Below are positions 17,750 to 25,956 of a DNA stretch of 64,000 nucleotides, piece after piece. The position numbers and the translations under genes were made by a program. The stretch spans positions 186,001 to 250,000 of the forward strand of contig NZ_ATUK01000012.1 in assembly GCF_000420165.1 (NCBI RefSeq), given 5' to 3'. The DNA comes from Thioalkalivibrio sp. AKL19 (lineage in GTDB: Bacteria > Pseudomonadota > Gammaproteobacteria > Ectothiorhodospirales > Ectothiorhodospiraceae). Every line of letters begins with the position of its first letter. Within the stretch, counting starts at the first letter, position 1. The notes below the pieces were generated by a model, which was given only the letters and a program-made list of their open reading frames with translations, was not told the DNA's origin and did no database searches.

Positions 17750-18133
17750 TTACCAGTCGTACTGGCGGATGAACTCGGGCAGCTTGTCGATCATGTCGTC
17801 ACGCCCGAAGAAGCGGTCGGCGCGCGCCAGGCGCATCTCGTCCTGGATGTCCTGATCACCGCCGAAACAGAATACCGGAAGGTTGATCTGGTATTCCATG
17901 CGCAGCATCCGTATCACGTCCAGGGGATCGAAGGCCTCGATCTCGTCCAGATCCAGCAGCAGGAAACGGTACAGCAGCACTTCGTTCCACGGCCCGAGTT
18001 CATCCAGGTCGGTTACCCGGTGCAACTGCCAGTCCTCCGGCAACTGGGCCTGCAGGCGCTCGGTCAGCGCGGCATCCTGAGTCATCAGGATCAGGCGCTT
18101 CTCGAGGCGGCGTTCGATCGTCGGTTCGGACAT
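17750..18133 (-). CDS. Small receiver-like (pseudo-receiver) protein, unknown function
   Basis: 127-aa soluble protein with a CheY-like pattern. An N-terminal strand KRLILMTQDAAL is followed by a helix, a strand ending in a potential acceptor Asp (FLLLDLDE, D61-D63), a strand PVFCFGG where the usual Ser/Thr is absent, and no obvious switch Lys near ADRFFGRDD. It is probably a degenerate receiver that does not follow the normal phosphorylation cycle. GGAG precedes the start. It follows a lipoate-ligase-like gene by 45 bases in the same direction. Role unknown. Confidence 0.7.
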   Translation of the reverse strand: MSEPTIERRLEKRLILMTQDAALTERLQAQLPEDWQLHRVTDLDELGPWNEVLLYRFLLLDLDEIEAFDPLDVIRMLRMEYQINLPVFCFGGDQDIQDEMRLARADRFFGRDDMIDKLPEFIRQYDW

Positions 18134-18178
18134 GCGACTTCTCCGGCGTTCGCGGTCGTGGGGCGCGGAACGAGCGGC

Positions 18179-19222
18179 TCAGGCCGCCGAGATCCCGCGA
18201 TAAAGCCCGTCAATACGGGCACTGATCTCGTCCACCATGCGGGCCTCGAGCTGGCCGTTCAAGCGCGAACGCACGCGCAGGCGTTCCGGGGACTCACCGA
18301 TCAGGCGCGCCTCGAGGATCGCGGTCGTCGCGGGGTCCTCGCACCAGATGCGCGCGATGTGCGAGCCCTGCACATGGAGCCGCAGGCGACCACAGGCGCC
18401 GCGGGTTTCGAACACGTGGTTGTCGCGATTCACGCGGATGCCGTCGCGCACGGACGGCGAACCCTGCCCGTCGGCCAGGTCCTCCAGCTCCTCGCGTCCG
18501 GCAGCCAGCCACTGGTCAAGCGTGCCTGGATCCGGCTCGACCGTCCGCACCGGAACGCCGAAGCGGCGTTCCAGCACCGCCCGCAGCGCCGACTCCACCT
18601 GCGCGGATCCCGGGGGTTGCGGGCACTGGCGGGCGCAGTCGGTCATGCCGGTCTCCAGGGCCGGGCGCAGCCAGTCACGGTAGCCCTCGCTGGGAGCGTG
18701 CACGCAGGCCAGGAAGCGCTCGACCGGGAAATACCGCAGAAAGCTCGCTCCGAAGACGCAGCCCTCGTCGAGCGTCGCCGCGCCGGTGCCCATGATCTTG
18801 CGCCCCTGCACCCAGACATCCTGCCCGCGAGCCTCCACCCCCTCGAGCCCGAGCTCGCGCAGGACATCCATCGCGATCCCGAGGCCCATAGCGAACAGGT
18901 GGCGATGGCCACGCGCGAGGACATGGCGCGGCTGGATCAGGAAGAAGCAGGCCTGGTCGGCATCCACCCAGACAGAGCCGCCTCCCAGAGGGCGGCGGAC
19001 CACCGGGACACCCTGCTCGACGCAGGCCGCCAGATCCAGATCGGTCGCCGCATCCTGACTGGCCCCGACCGAGATGTGCGGCTCTCGCGCATGCGTCCAC
19101 AGGACACGCGGCGGTGCATCGGGCGTGGTGGATGCCGCCAGGCCGGTATACAGCGCATGGAGTTCTTCGGCGGACCGGGCCCCGGCGTCGATCCACTCCG
19201 GGGTTACCGTCGATGCGACCAA
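18179..19222 (-). CDS. Lipoate-protein ligase-like protein (LplA/BPL fold)
   Basis: 347-aa member of the BPL/LplA/LipB superfamily, distinct from the sLpl gene at 24862-25956. The lipoyl-AMP site motif is present as VRRPLGGGSVWVD (R76, R77, GGG 80-82), and the catalytic lysine as GRKIMGTGA (K142). A C-terminal accessory domain follows. The start is a TTG at 19222 with GAGG eight bases upstream; its reading frame begins three bases after the upstream stop. It probably attaches lipoate or octanoate to a carrier, but the target (LbpA, GcvH or a dehydrogenase E2) is not evident. Confidence 0.82.
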   Translation of the reverse strand: MVASTVTPEWIDAGARSAEELHALYTGLAASTTPDAPPRVLWTHAREPHISVGASQDAATDLDLAACVEQGVPVVRRPLGGGSVWVDADQACFFLIQPRHVLARGHRHLFAMGLGIAMDVLRELGLEGVEARGQDVWVQGRKIMGTGAATLDEGCVFGASFLRYFPVERFLACVHAPSEGYRDWLRPALETGMTDCARQCPQPPGSAQVESALRAVLERRFGVPVRTVEPDPGTLDQWLAAGREELEDLADGQGSPSVRDGIRVNRDNHVFETRGACGRLRLHVQGSHIARIWCEDPATTAILEARLIGESPERLRVRSRLNGQLEARMVDEISARIDGLYRGISAA

Positions 19223-19225
19223 ATG

Positions 19226-19654
19226 TCAGCCCTCGGTCTTGCCCTGTCCGGCACCGGAGTCGTCTGGCTTCTCCTCCTGGCCGGGCTGATAGAAGTAGCG
19301 AAAATAGAAGTCACTGCGCGAGAGGTCCTCGTACAGCTTGGCGCGCTCCTCGACCCCGCTGCGCATAATCTCGACCATGGCCATGGCCTGCTCGCCATCG
19401 ATGATGTGGATACCACCGGTCAACTCCTGGTCGGTGTCGAGGAAGTGCGCGGCCAGTTCCTCCGGCTCCTGGATGTAGACCAGGAACGACTTGCACTCGG
19501 GGTCCTCCAGATCCAGGGGCTGCATCACGATCTTGCCCAGCCAGGCCAGACGCGCCACCTGGTTGAACTGGTGGATATCGAGCTTCTTGCCTTTCTTGTA
19601 CTTGTTGAGTTCGTTGCGGATCTCGCCAATATTGGCGATCTTCATCGATTTCAT
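19226..19654 (-). CDS. Unknown 142-aa protein upstream of the lipoate ligase-like gene
   Basis: Basic N-terminus (EIRNELNKYKKGKKLDI) followed by an acidic, helix-rich body and a C-terminal DFYFRYFYQPG segment and charged tail. No signal peptide, membrane segment or cysteine-based motif beyond one Cys. AGGA is nine bases before the ATG at 19654. A further ATG nine bases on is possible. It is tightly coupled to the ligase-like gene (three bases). I do not recognise the family. Co-occurrence suggests a partner or substrate of the ligase, but that is inference. Confidence 0.7.
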   Translation of the reverse strand: MKSMKIANIGEIRNELNKYKKGKKLDIHQFNQVARLAWLGKIVMQPLDLEDPECKSFLVYIQEPEELAAHFLDTDQELTGGIHIIDGEQAMAMVEIMRSGVEERAKLYEDLSRSDFYFRYFYQPGQEEKPDDSGAGQGKTEG

Positions 19655-19711
19655 GGATGTGCATCCTGCCGCGAGTGTTGCGGGAGCATAAAACAACTGC
19701 GTGCCCGGGCC

Positions 19712-19738
19712 GTAAAAAAACCCCGGCAGACCGGGGTT
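19712..19738 (-). terminator. Terminator after the exported-protein gene
   Basis: Eight-base perfect stem (19719-19726 with 19731-19738) followed on the minus strand by seven T. It separates the exported-protein gene from the 142-aa/ligase/receiver triad. Confidence 0.88.
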
Positions 19739-19808
19739 CTTGAGTGGGGCACGCGGGAATTCCGCCGCCCCTCGCGCCGTTCCATGGCGCGTACGGATTA
19801 TAGCGGGG

Positions 19809-20765
19809 TTACCACTCGAACCCGCTGTCTTCCGGTTCTTCAAAGCCGGCGACTTCTTTCAGGGTCTCCTCCAGGGCGCCGGGCGAGCTGCGCAGGCGCA
19901 TGAAGCTGTTGTCCCCCAGCATCCGCAGATCCGGGAAGTGCAGCGCCTTGCGGAAACGCATGTGCAGCGCCTCCACTTCGCCCCCGCGGACCAGGATCTC
20001 GATCGGCACCGTCGCGGTATGGCGGAACTCGCCCACGTCCACGATGCCGAGCTGGTGCAGGTCGGCGGAGTCCTGGTCGGCCCCGTCCGCCTCGCGCACG
20101 GCCACGCCGATCACGGTGACGTCCTGCCCCGGGATGTCCACCCGGTAGACCTCGCTGACCCCGGAGACGCGGGATGCGAGATTGCCATCCAGCTCGCTCA
20201 GCGCCGCCCGCCTGGAGCCATGACTGGCCAGCTCGTACGGCGCATCAAAGCGCTCCATGCCGAAGGTATAGCGGTAGCGATTCAGGTCGCGTTCGCTCAT
20301 CCCGTCCTCGGAACCGAACTCGCGCTCGGCACCCAGGGTACTGGCCAGACGGCTGGCGACGCCCGTTACCGGACGGTCCAGACGATAGGCGTGACGGAAA
20401 TACTCCAGGTTGTTGTAGCTCACCTGCAGCTCGCCATCGACCGCCGTCACGGCCACCCGGATCGGGGCGATATACCCGCCGCGCTCCTCGGATCCGGCGA
20501 CGGACAGCAGGTCATCGTGGGTGACCACGACCACATGACGGTCATTACTGACGGGGTATTCACCCAGGAACCGAAAGTCGGCTCCCTCCAGGCGTTCCCG
20601 CACACTGGCGGCCTCGGCGGAGACATCCGTCCCCGAGTCGGTGTAGGCCAGCACGAACGGACGGTAATTGTCCGCCGCCACGGTCTGGCTCGCCGCGAAC
20701 AGCGCAATGGCCGCGACCATGCCGACGGCGCGGACACTCCCGCGCAAGGCGTGGATTGCTCGCAT
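19809..20765 (-). CDS. Exported protein of unknown function next to FadL
   Basis: 318 aa with a clear N-terminal signal peptide ending SQTVAADN at about residue 31, so periplasmic or outer-membrane-associated. The segment VSNDRHVVVVTHDDLL and a following YIAPIRVAVT...YNNLEYFRHAY pattern recalls DUF302-like proteins, but I am not sure of the family. It has no cysteine or cofactor motif. AGGAGG is directly upstream of the ATG. It lies downstream of a FadL-type porin gene in the same direction and has its own terminator. The two may act together. Confidence 0.7.
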   Translation of the reverse strand: MRAIHALRGSVRAVGMVAAIALFAASQTVAADNYRPFVLAYTDSGTDVSAEAASVRERLEGADFRFLGEYPVSNDRHVVVVTHDDLLSVAGSEERGGYIAPIRVAVTAVDGELQVSYNNLEYFRHAYRLDRPVTGVASRLASTLGAEREFGSEDGMSERDLNRYRYTFGMERFDAPYELASHGSRRAALSELDGNLASRVSGVSEVYRVDIPGQDVTVIGVAVREADGADQDSADLHQLGIVDVGEFRHTATVPIEILVRGGEVEALHMRFRKALHFPDLRMLGDNSFMRLRSSPGALEETLKEVAGFEEPEDSGFEW

Positions 20766-20933
20766 GGCATCCTCCTTTGAATTCTCTAATAAGTTCGAGC
20801 GGAACGCTCGGCAGGAAAAAGGGCCCGGAACGCACCCCCCGGTGCGTCACGAACTTCAGAATCACCCGCCTTCCCTGGCGGATCCGGCCTTCCCCTCAAG
20901 GCCGGTGCACCCTCCCGGGCACACGACACCGAA

Positions 20934-20963
20934 GCCCGCGGCGGTCAGGCGACCGCCCCGGGC
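20934..20963 (-). terminator. Hairpin after the FadL-family gene
   Basis: Thirteen-base stem with one mismatch (20934-20946 with 20951-20963), eight bases after the stop codon. No T-run follows, so it is a weak terminator or a stabilising structure. Confidence 0.5.
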
Positions 20964-20970
20964 CTCCCGA

Positions 20971-22245
20971 TCAGAACCGGTACGCGTACCCGATCTCGAG
21001 CTCGTACTGCTTCATCTCGATCGTGCCCAGTGTCCCCTGCTGGTCAATGGGCCCGGTCACATCGTTGCTCGGGGCATACATGGCCGCAAAGCTCAGCTCG
21101 GAGTTGGCACCAATCCCCTTGGTGAACCCCATGGTCAGATGGTCCTTCATGACAGCCGGCGCCAGGATGTTCAGACCAACGTCACGGGAGCCAATTGGGT
21201 TCTGACCACGGTTGTAACCAACGCGCCAGGTCCAGTCATTACCCGCCTCGAACTGGGCACCAATCTTGAAGATATTGATATCACTCCAGCCAAATCCAGG
21301 TCCGTTGTCAGAACCAAAGGGTGCCTGATTCGTACTGGGGTTCGAAACGGCCGCTACGTCCGTATAGTTGATGCGCTGGTAATCGGCCATCACCGTAATG
21401 CTGGGCGTGACGTCCACAGAAACCCCCAGACCATAGGTTGACGGAATATCGAAACTACCACCCTCGGCGAAAAGCCCTGAATAGTCGTCGAAATCACCGT
21501 TCCGGATCTTGGAGCGGTAGCTTGCGCCGAGTCGAACGCCCTCGGCCACTTCGGCCTGCATGCCGATTTGAGCACCGTAACCCCACGTGGTGTCGGTCGC
21601 CCCGCCCGTGAAGAAGCTATCGGCATTGGTCGTGCCGCGCTGATCGAAAAGCACGCCTTTGGCGCTAAAGCGCTGATAGCTGATGATCGGACTGAATCCG
21701 ACGCTCACGCGCCCATCAGCAAATTTCTGGGCGTAGGTCGGGATGATCGCCAACTGCTCCAGGTCCACCCCCGCCGAACCGTTACAGAAGAGACCATCAC
21801 CGCTCGCATCTTCAGGAAGCTGATTCGGATCACACGTGGGGTTCGGGAAAGCGGGGTAGTTGGTATTCATCCCTCCGTTACCCAGCAGGGCAATACCCCA
21901 GGATCGGTCCTCGTCGATCTGCTGGACATAACCAACGGACGGAATGAAGAAGTTTTCGCTATCGGAATCGACCGTCCCCATACCCTCGATGGTTACGGAA
22001 CGTTCGGGACGGAAGTAGGCGAGGGAGCCGTCGATGCGGGTTTCCATGCCGGCGATGCCGGCGGGGTTGATGCCCGGGGCGTAGGAATCCTGGGAGATCG
22101 CCATGCCGACGCCCCCCATGCCCTTGGCCTTGGTGCCGTAACCGTGGGCGAAGTAGCCGTTGGTGGCGTGGGCGACGCCGGCGGAGCCCATGGTCAGGCC
22201 GACCGCGATCGTCACCAGGCTGCGGCGAATGATGCGTGCTTCCAT
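20971..22245 (-). CDS. FadL/OmpP1/TodX-family outer membrane channel
   Basis: 424-aa outer membrane protein with a signal peptide ending in AHA near residue 28. The mature N-terminus TNGYFAHGYGTKAKGMGG is typical of the FadL plug ('hatch') domain. The C-terminus is YAYRF with the terminal Phe expected of a beta barrel. Family members pass hydrophobic molecules across the outer membrane; here the cargo is unknown. It sits between the lipoate-assembly genes and an exported protein inside the sulfur island. The ATG at 22245 is preceded by AGGAG. Confidence 0.9.
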   Translation of the reverse strand: MEARIIRRSLVTIAVGLTMGSAGVAHATNGYFAHGYGTKAKGMGGVGMAISQDSYAPGINPAGIAGMETRIDGSLAYFRPERSVTIEGMGTVDSDSENFFIPSVGYVQQIDEDRSWGIALLGNGGMNTNYPAFPNPTCDPNQLPEDASGDGLFCNGSAGVDLEQLAIIPTYAQKFADGRVSVGFSPIISYQRFSAKGVLFDQRGTTNADSFFTGGATDTTWGYGAQIGMQAEVAEGVRLGASYRSKIRNGDFDDYSGLFAEGGSFDIPSTYGLGVSVDVTPSITVMADYQRINYTDVAAVSNPSTNQAPFGSDNGPGFGWSDINIFKIGAQFEAGNDWTWRVGYNRGQNPIGSRDVGLNILAPAVMKDHLTMGFTKGIGANSELSFAAMYAPSNDVTGPIDQQGTLGTIEMKQYELEIGYAYRF

Positions 22246-22477
22246 TTTGTATCTCCTTTGGTGGTCTTCTTGTTGTCTTGTACGAACACCCCGGTTACGC
22301 GCGGCCCCCTTGTAATGCCGCCGGTCCGGTCTTGATGGTGTTCCCACGGCCCGCGCCACGGTGACCGACCGTGTTGCGGGTTTTCCGGCAGGTGTGTTCA
22401 AGGGCACTCGGGCGAATGGCCTTGATAACCCTGCTCGAAACCTGAATATTCAAAAAAACTTATTGATCCCCTGACGT
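22246..22477. other. Intergenic region upstream of the FadL-family gene
   Basis: Gene-free. On the minus strand an AT-rich tract (AAGTTTTTTTGAATATTC, around 22444-22461) precedes GC-rich leader sequence and probably holds the promoter of the FadL-family gene. No clean -35/-10 pair is seen. Confidence 0.4.
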
Positions 22478-22508
22478 GCGAAAGCCCCGGGGGTGCCGGG
22501 GCTTTCGC
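22478..22508 (-). terminator. Terminator after the LipS gene
   Basis: Thirteen-base perfect stem (22478-22490 with 22496-22508) starting 21 bases after the minus-strand stop at 22530. It ends the lipoate-assembly transcription unit. The 3' arm contains TTT but is not followed by a long T-run. Confidence 0.75.
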
Positions 22509-22529
22509 TGGATACTACCACTATCGTTT

Positions 22530-23702
22530 TCAGGCTGTCTTCTCGTCTTCTGTCTCGTCGGCGTCGAAGTCGAAGGTGCCGACATCCTCCCCGGCCATTT
22601 GCCGCTGGACGAACCCGACATCGGTCGAGTTGAGAGCAAACGGGAAGGACAGGATGTCCGTCGGGCTGGAATCGCCATACGGGCGGTTGCAGGCCGAGAC
22701 CTCCTCGTCCGACTTGCCGGGGCAGCCGGAGGTCTGGAACGGCTTGCCGGAGGCGATCAGTTCCTCGACCTCGGACTGCGGCAGACCGAAGTCCACCACC
22801 TGGCCATCATTGTTGAACTTCATGTCGTCGATACGGCCACCGGCGTAGTCGATCACGAAGCGGCCCAGCTGCACGCGGCGCCACTGGTCGCGCGGGACCG
22901 GGTTCCAGTCTTCCATCAGCGAGCCCTCTTCCGGGAAGAAGGCGAACATGTGGTTGTGGCCGCCCAGGTCGCGGATACGCTGGCAGACCTGCAGGATCTC
23001 TTCCTCGGTCTCGCCCATGCCGCAGATCAGGTGCGCGCCGAACTTTTCCGGCCCGAAGATCTCGGCGGCCCACTCGATGGACTGCCAGTACTTGTCCCAG
23101 GTGTGCGGGCTCTCCACCGACTTGCCGCGGGTGCGCTCGAAGATCTCCGGGGTCACCGCGTCCAGCGCGACGGTGAAGATGTCCGCGCCCTTGTCGCGCA
23201 GGAGCTGGAGGTCTTCATAGCTCATGGTGGTCGGATTGGACAGGATCGACACCGGGATATGGTTGACCTCGGCGACCCAGCGCTCCAGCAGCTCGACGGT
23301 GTCGGCGTCGGAGTTCGGGTGGGTGATCATGGAGATGCACATGCGCTCGAACTGGCCGGCATCGGCATGGTTCTTCACGCGCTCGATCACCTCGTCGTAC
23401 TTGGCGGTGGGCCAGTCGACGCGGATGAAGTTGCGGTCGGCGTAGTCGCGCGATTCCTCGCGGTGGCGGGCCAGGCCGCAGTAGGAACAGTTGGCGCGGC
23501 AGCCTTCCGGGTAGGTCACCAGGAGGTTCAGGCAGTGCGTGCAGGACGTGCGATGCATGGTGCCCGGCACCAGGCCCAGCGTGATCGCGGCCGCGGTGGA
23601 CATCTGCACGTACTCCGGCGAACGCATGTCCGGGGTCTTGATGTGATAGTCGGGCCGGTAAAAGTTGATCGGCGCGACCATCTCCTCTGCACTTGCACTC
23701 AT
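22530..23702 (-). CDS. Radical SAM lipoyl synthase component LipS1/LipS2 type (a)
   Basis: 390-aa radical SAM enzyme with the cluster motif CRANCSYC (CxxxCxxC) near residues 68-75 and a further Cys pair CTHC at about 54-57. In sHdr-type bacteria, LipS1 and LipS2 together insert the two sulfurs that turn octanoyl-LbpA into lipoyl-LbpA, replacing LipA. Which of the two this is cannot be fixed from sequence alone. GGAGG stands six bases ahead of the ATG. Last gene of the lipS-slpl-lipT-lipS unit, followed by a strong hairpin. Confidence 0.88.
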   Translation of the reverse strand: MSASAEEMVAPINFYRPDYHIKTPDMRSPEYVQMSTAAAITLGLVPGTMHRTSCTHCLNLLVTYPEGCRANCSYCGLARHREESRDYADRNFIRVDWPTAKYDEVIERVKNHADAGQFERMCISMITHPNSDADTVELLERWVAEVNHIPVSILSNPTTMSYEDLQLLRDKGADIFTVALDAVTPEIFERTRGKSVESPHTWDKYWQSIEWAAEIFGPEKFGAHLICGMGETEEEILQVCQRIRDLGGHNHMFAFFPEEGSLMEDWNPVPRDQWRRVQLGRFVIDYAGGRIDDMKFNNDGQVVDFGLPQSEVEELIASGKPFQTSGCPGKSDEEVSACNRPYGDSSPTDILSFPFALNSTDVGFVQRQMAGEDVGTFDFDADETEDEKTA

Positions 23703-23756
23703 GGAATTCCTCCAGCGTTGTCTCGGGGATGCCAGGCATCCGTCGACCGGGTCCGA

Positions 23757-24839
23757 TTACGCGGCCCGGTCACCATCGTTGAAATACTCGGAAAATGCAA
23801 TCCATCCGCGGCGCTGGGTGGCATCTTCCTGCGCCCGCGGGGTCCGCCAGTGTTCGTTGAGAAAGGCGCGTCGCTCGCAGGCCCGGCCCAGCGCCGGTCC
23901 GTACTGGTCGCGCATCTCCTCGTCGTAGTCGGCGAAGGCCTCGTCGTCGCCTTCGAGGTGGCCGATCGCGGCCTCTCCCGCGGCCTCACCCGACACCACC
24001 GCGGCGGCGATGCCCGCCCCGGTAATCGGGTGTGTCAGGCCGGCGGCATCGCCGACGAACAGCACGTCCCCCGCTACCAGGGAGTCGCGCAGCCCACCGA
24101 CCGGGATCGCCCCGCCGGTGCGGTAGCGGATCTCTTCGCCTAGCAGGCCCTGCTCTACGAGCTGGGCATGCAGCGACTCCAGCGGGGCCTTCAGATCACC
24201 GGCGATCCGCTTGTCGGCACCCAGGCCGAGGTTGGCCCACTCGCCCTTGGGGAAGAGCCAGGCATAGCCGCCGGGGTAATCGTCGGAGAGCCAGACGTCG
24301 GTGGCGGTATAGGCCTTTTTCAGCGGCACGGTGTACTGGCGCGTCTGCACCGTGGGCAGAGACTCCAGGCCGAGCGATTCGGCAACCGGAGAATGCGGAC
24401 CGTCGGCGGCAATCAGCACGCGATAGCCGACCTCCTGCTCCGCCCCCTGATGCTTCACCCGGGCGACGTGACGCTCGGCATCCACCGCCATCAGCGGCGT
24501 GGAGGTGACCAGCTGCGCCCCGTTCGCCTCGGCCGCGCGGATGATGGCGCGGTCGAACTCGCCGCGATCCACCATCAACCCGGGGAAGTCGGAATGCTCC
24601 ACGGCCCCGGAGGGCAGGAAGCTCTGCATGGAATCGATGCGCTGCAGCAGAACGCCCTCCGGCTTCGCATAGGCGCCCATCGGGTTGGGGATAAACTCGG
24701 CGCACTGCACTGGCTCGCCAAACGCCTTGTTGCGCTCAACCGCCAGCACCGACAGCCCGGCAGCGGCACACACACGCGCGGCGGAGGCCCCGCCGGGCCC
24801 CAGCCCCACCACCAGGACATCGACCCTGGACGGCAGCAT
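23757..24839 (-). CDS. lipT: LipT, FAD-dependent oxidoreductase of the lipoate-assembly cluster
   Basis: 360-aa flavoprotein of the geranylgeranyl reductase/PHBH-like group. The FAD dinucleotide motif GLGPGGASAARVC is at the N-terminus, with DGPHS in the middle and the second FAD motif GDAAGLTHPITGAGI in the C-terminal half. In sHdr clusters LipT sits with LipS1/S2 and sLpl and is thought to supply electrons to the radical SAM enzymes. The ATG at 24839 follows the ligase stop by 22 bases. In-frame sequence upstream overlaps the ligase gene and was not used. Confidence 0.85.
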   Translation of the reverse strand: MLPSRVDVLVVGLGPGGASAARVCAAAGLSVLAVERNKAFGEPVQCAEFIPNPMGAYAKPEGVLLQRIDSMQSFLPSGAVEHSDFPGLMVDRGEFDRAIIRAAEANGAQLVTSTPLMAVDAERHVARVKHQGAEQEVGYRVLIAADGPHSPVAESLGLESLPTVQTRQYTVPLKKAYTATDVWLSDDYPGGYAWLFPKGEWANLGLGADKRIAGDLKAPLESLHAQLVEQGLLGEEIRYRTGGAIPVGGLRDSLVAGDVLFVGDAAGLTHPITGAGIAAAVVSGEAAGEAAIGHLEGDDEAFADYDEEMRDQYGPALGRACERRAFLNEHWRTPRAQEDATQRRGWIAFSEYFNDGDRAA

Positions 24840-24861
24840 CAGCGAAGACCCCCGGCGCGGC

Positions 24862-25956
24862 TCACTGCGCGGCCGCCGGGTCGACCTCGGCCTGTGCCAG
24901 GGCCGACTGGATGGCGGCGATGAAGTCATCCACCGTCAGCTGTAGCATCTCGACATCCCGCTCGGCGAAAAAGGCGCGGACGCGATCCTCCATCTCGGCC
25001 TGCGGGGTATCGCGCAGGGCGGCTTCCAGATCCGCGATGGTACGCGCCGGCTTGACGAAGATATCCCCGGTAATCCAGAGCTGCTTGAGGCGCTTGCGCT
25101 CGGGATCCAGCGCCGCGCCCACGCGCATCAGGCCACCGTCGGACTTGAAGATGCTCTCGAACATCGGCGCATCGGTCGCCGGGCGGTTGCGCTGGTACAC
25201 CCACTCCTCGGTATCGATCTCGGCCAGGGCCTCGTCGAAGGCGCGACGCTCTTCCGGCAGCAGATCGGCGGCCTCGGTGCGCACGCCGAACTCCTCGGCG
25301 AAGGCACGTGCGATGGCATCCTTCACCACGTCCAGGGCGGGCATGTCGTCCAGCAGCGTGGCCAGGTTCACCACGCGGTCGCGGGCGGATTCGATCGCCT
25401 TGTTGGAGAGCTTCTCGGCCGGGATGCGCAGGATGCGCAGCATGTCCTCGACATCGAACTCGATCAGCAGCGTGCCCTGGTACATGACCGACTCGCCATC
25501 GAAAGCGCCGCCGGTACCGGAGATCTTCCGGCCATCCACCTCGATATCGTTCCGGGGACGGAACTGCGCGTCCACACCGAGCGAGCGCATGCCGGCCGCC
25601 GCGGCATTGCAGATGCGCGCGGCGATCTTTCCCATGTCCGCCGTGCCGAGGAAGCGCTTGTCCAGGTACAGCTCCCAGCCCAGCTGCGTGGCATCGAAAT
25701 AGATCGCGCCACCGCCGGTAATCCGGCGCTGGATCGCGATCCCGTTCGCCTTGCAGTACTCGGTATTGATTTCCTGGTCGACGTTCTGGTGGAAGCCCAC
25801 CAGCGCGCAGGGCTCGAACTGCAGGAACCGCAGGGTGTGTGGAGAAACGCCTTCCTGGTGGCATTCCAGCAGCGAGCGGTTGAAGGCCATGTTCTCCGCA
25901 GCCGGGCGCAGCCCGGTATCGAGGATGCGCAGAAGCCCTTGATCGCGTTCAGGCAT
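24862..25956 (-). CDS. slpl: Lipoate:protein ligase sLpl(AB) of the sHdr system
   Basis: 364-aa two-domain lipoate-protein ligase. The catalytic domain has RRITGGGAIYFD (77-88) and lysine K144 in GRKISGTGG, and a C-terminal LplB-like accessory domain runs from about residue 270. In sHdr sulfur oxidisers this dedicated ligase loads octanoate or lipoate onto LbpA. Its ATG at 25956 overlaps the end of the upstream lipS gene by eight bases, implying coupled translation. The companion genes lipS, lipT and lbpA all lie within 3 kb. Confidence 0.88.
   Translation of the reverse strand: MPERDQGLLRILDTGLRPAAENMAFNRSLLECHQEGVSPHTLRFLQFEPCALVGFHQNVDQEINTEYCKANGIAIQRRITGGGAIYFDATQLGWELYLDKRFLGTADMGKIAARICNAAAAGMRSLGVDAQFRPRNDIEVDGRKISGTGGAFDGESVMYQGTLLIEFDVEDMLRILRIPAEKLSNKAIESARDRVVNLATLLDDMPALDVVKDAIARAFAEEFGVRTEAADLLPEERRAFDEALAEIDTEEWVYQRNRPATDAPMFESIFKSDGGLMRVGAALDPERKRLKQLWITGDIFVKPARTIADLEAALRDTPQAEMEDRVRAFFAERDVEMLQLTVDDFIAAIQSALAQAEVDPAAAQ

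Noticed and set aside
17321-19903. 860-codon open frame on the + strand
   Set aside because: Antisense to opuAA, the receiver-like gene and the ligase-like gene, all of which have ribosome binding sites and recognisable motifs. Long shadow frames are expected at this GC content.
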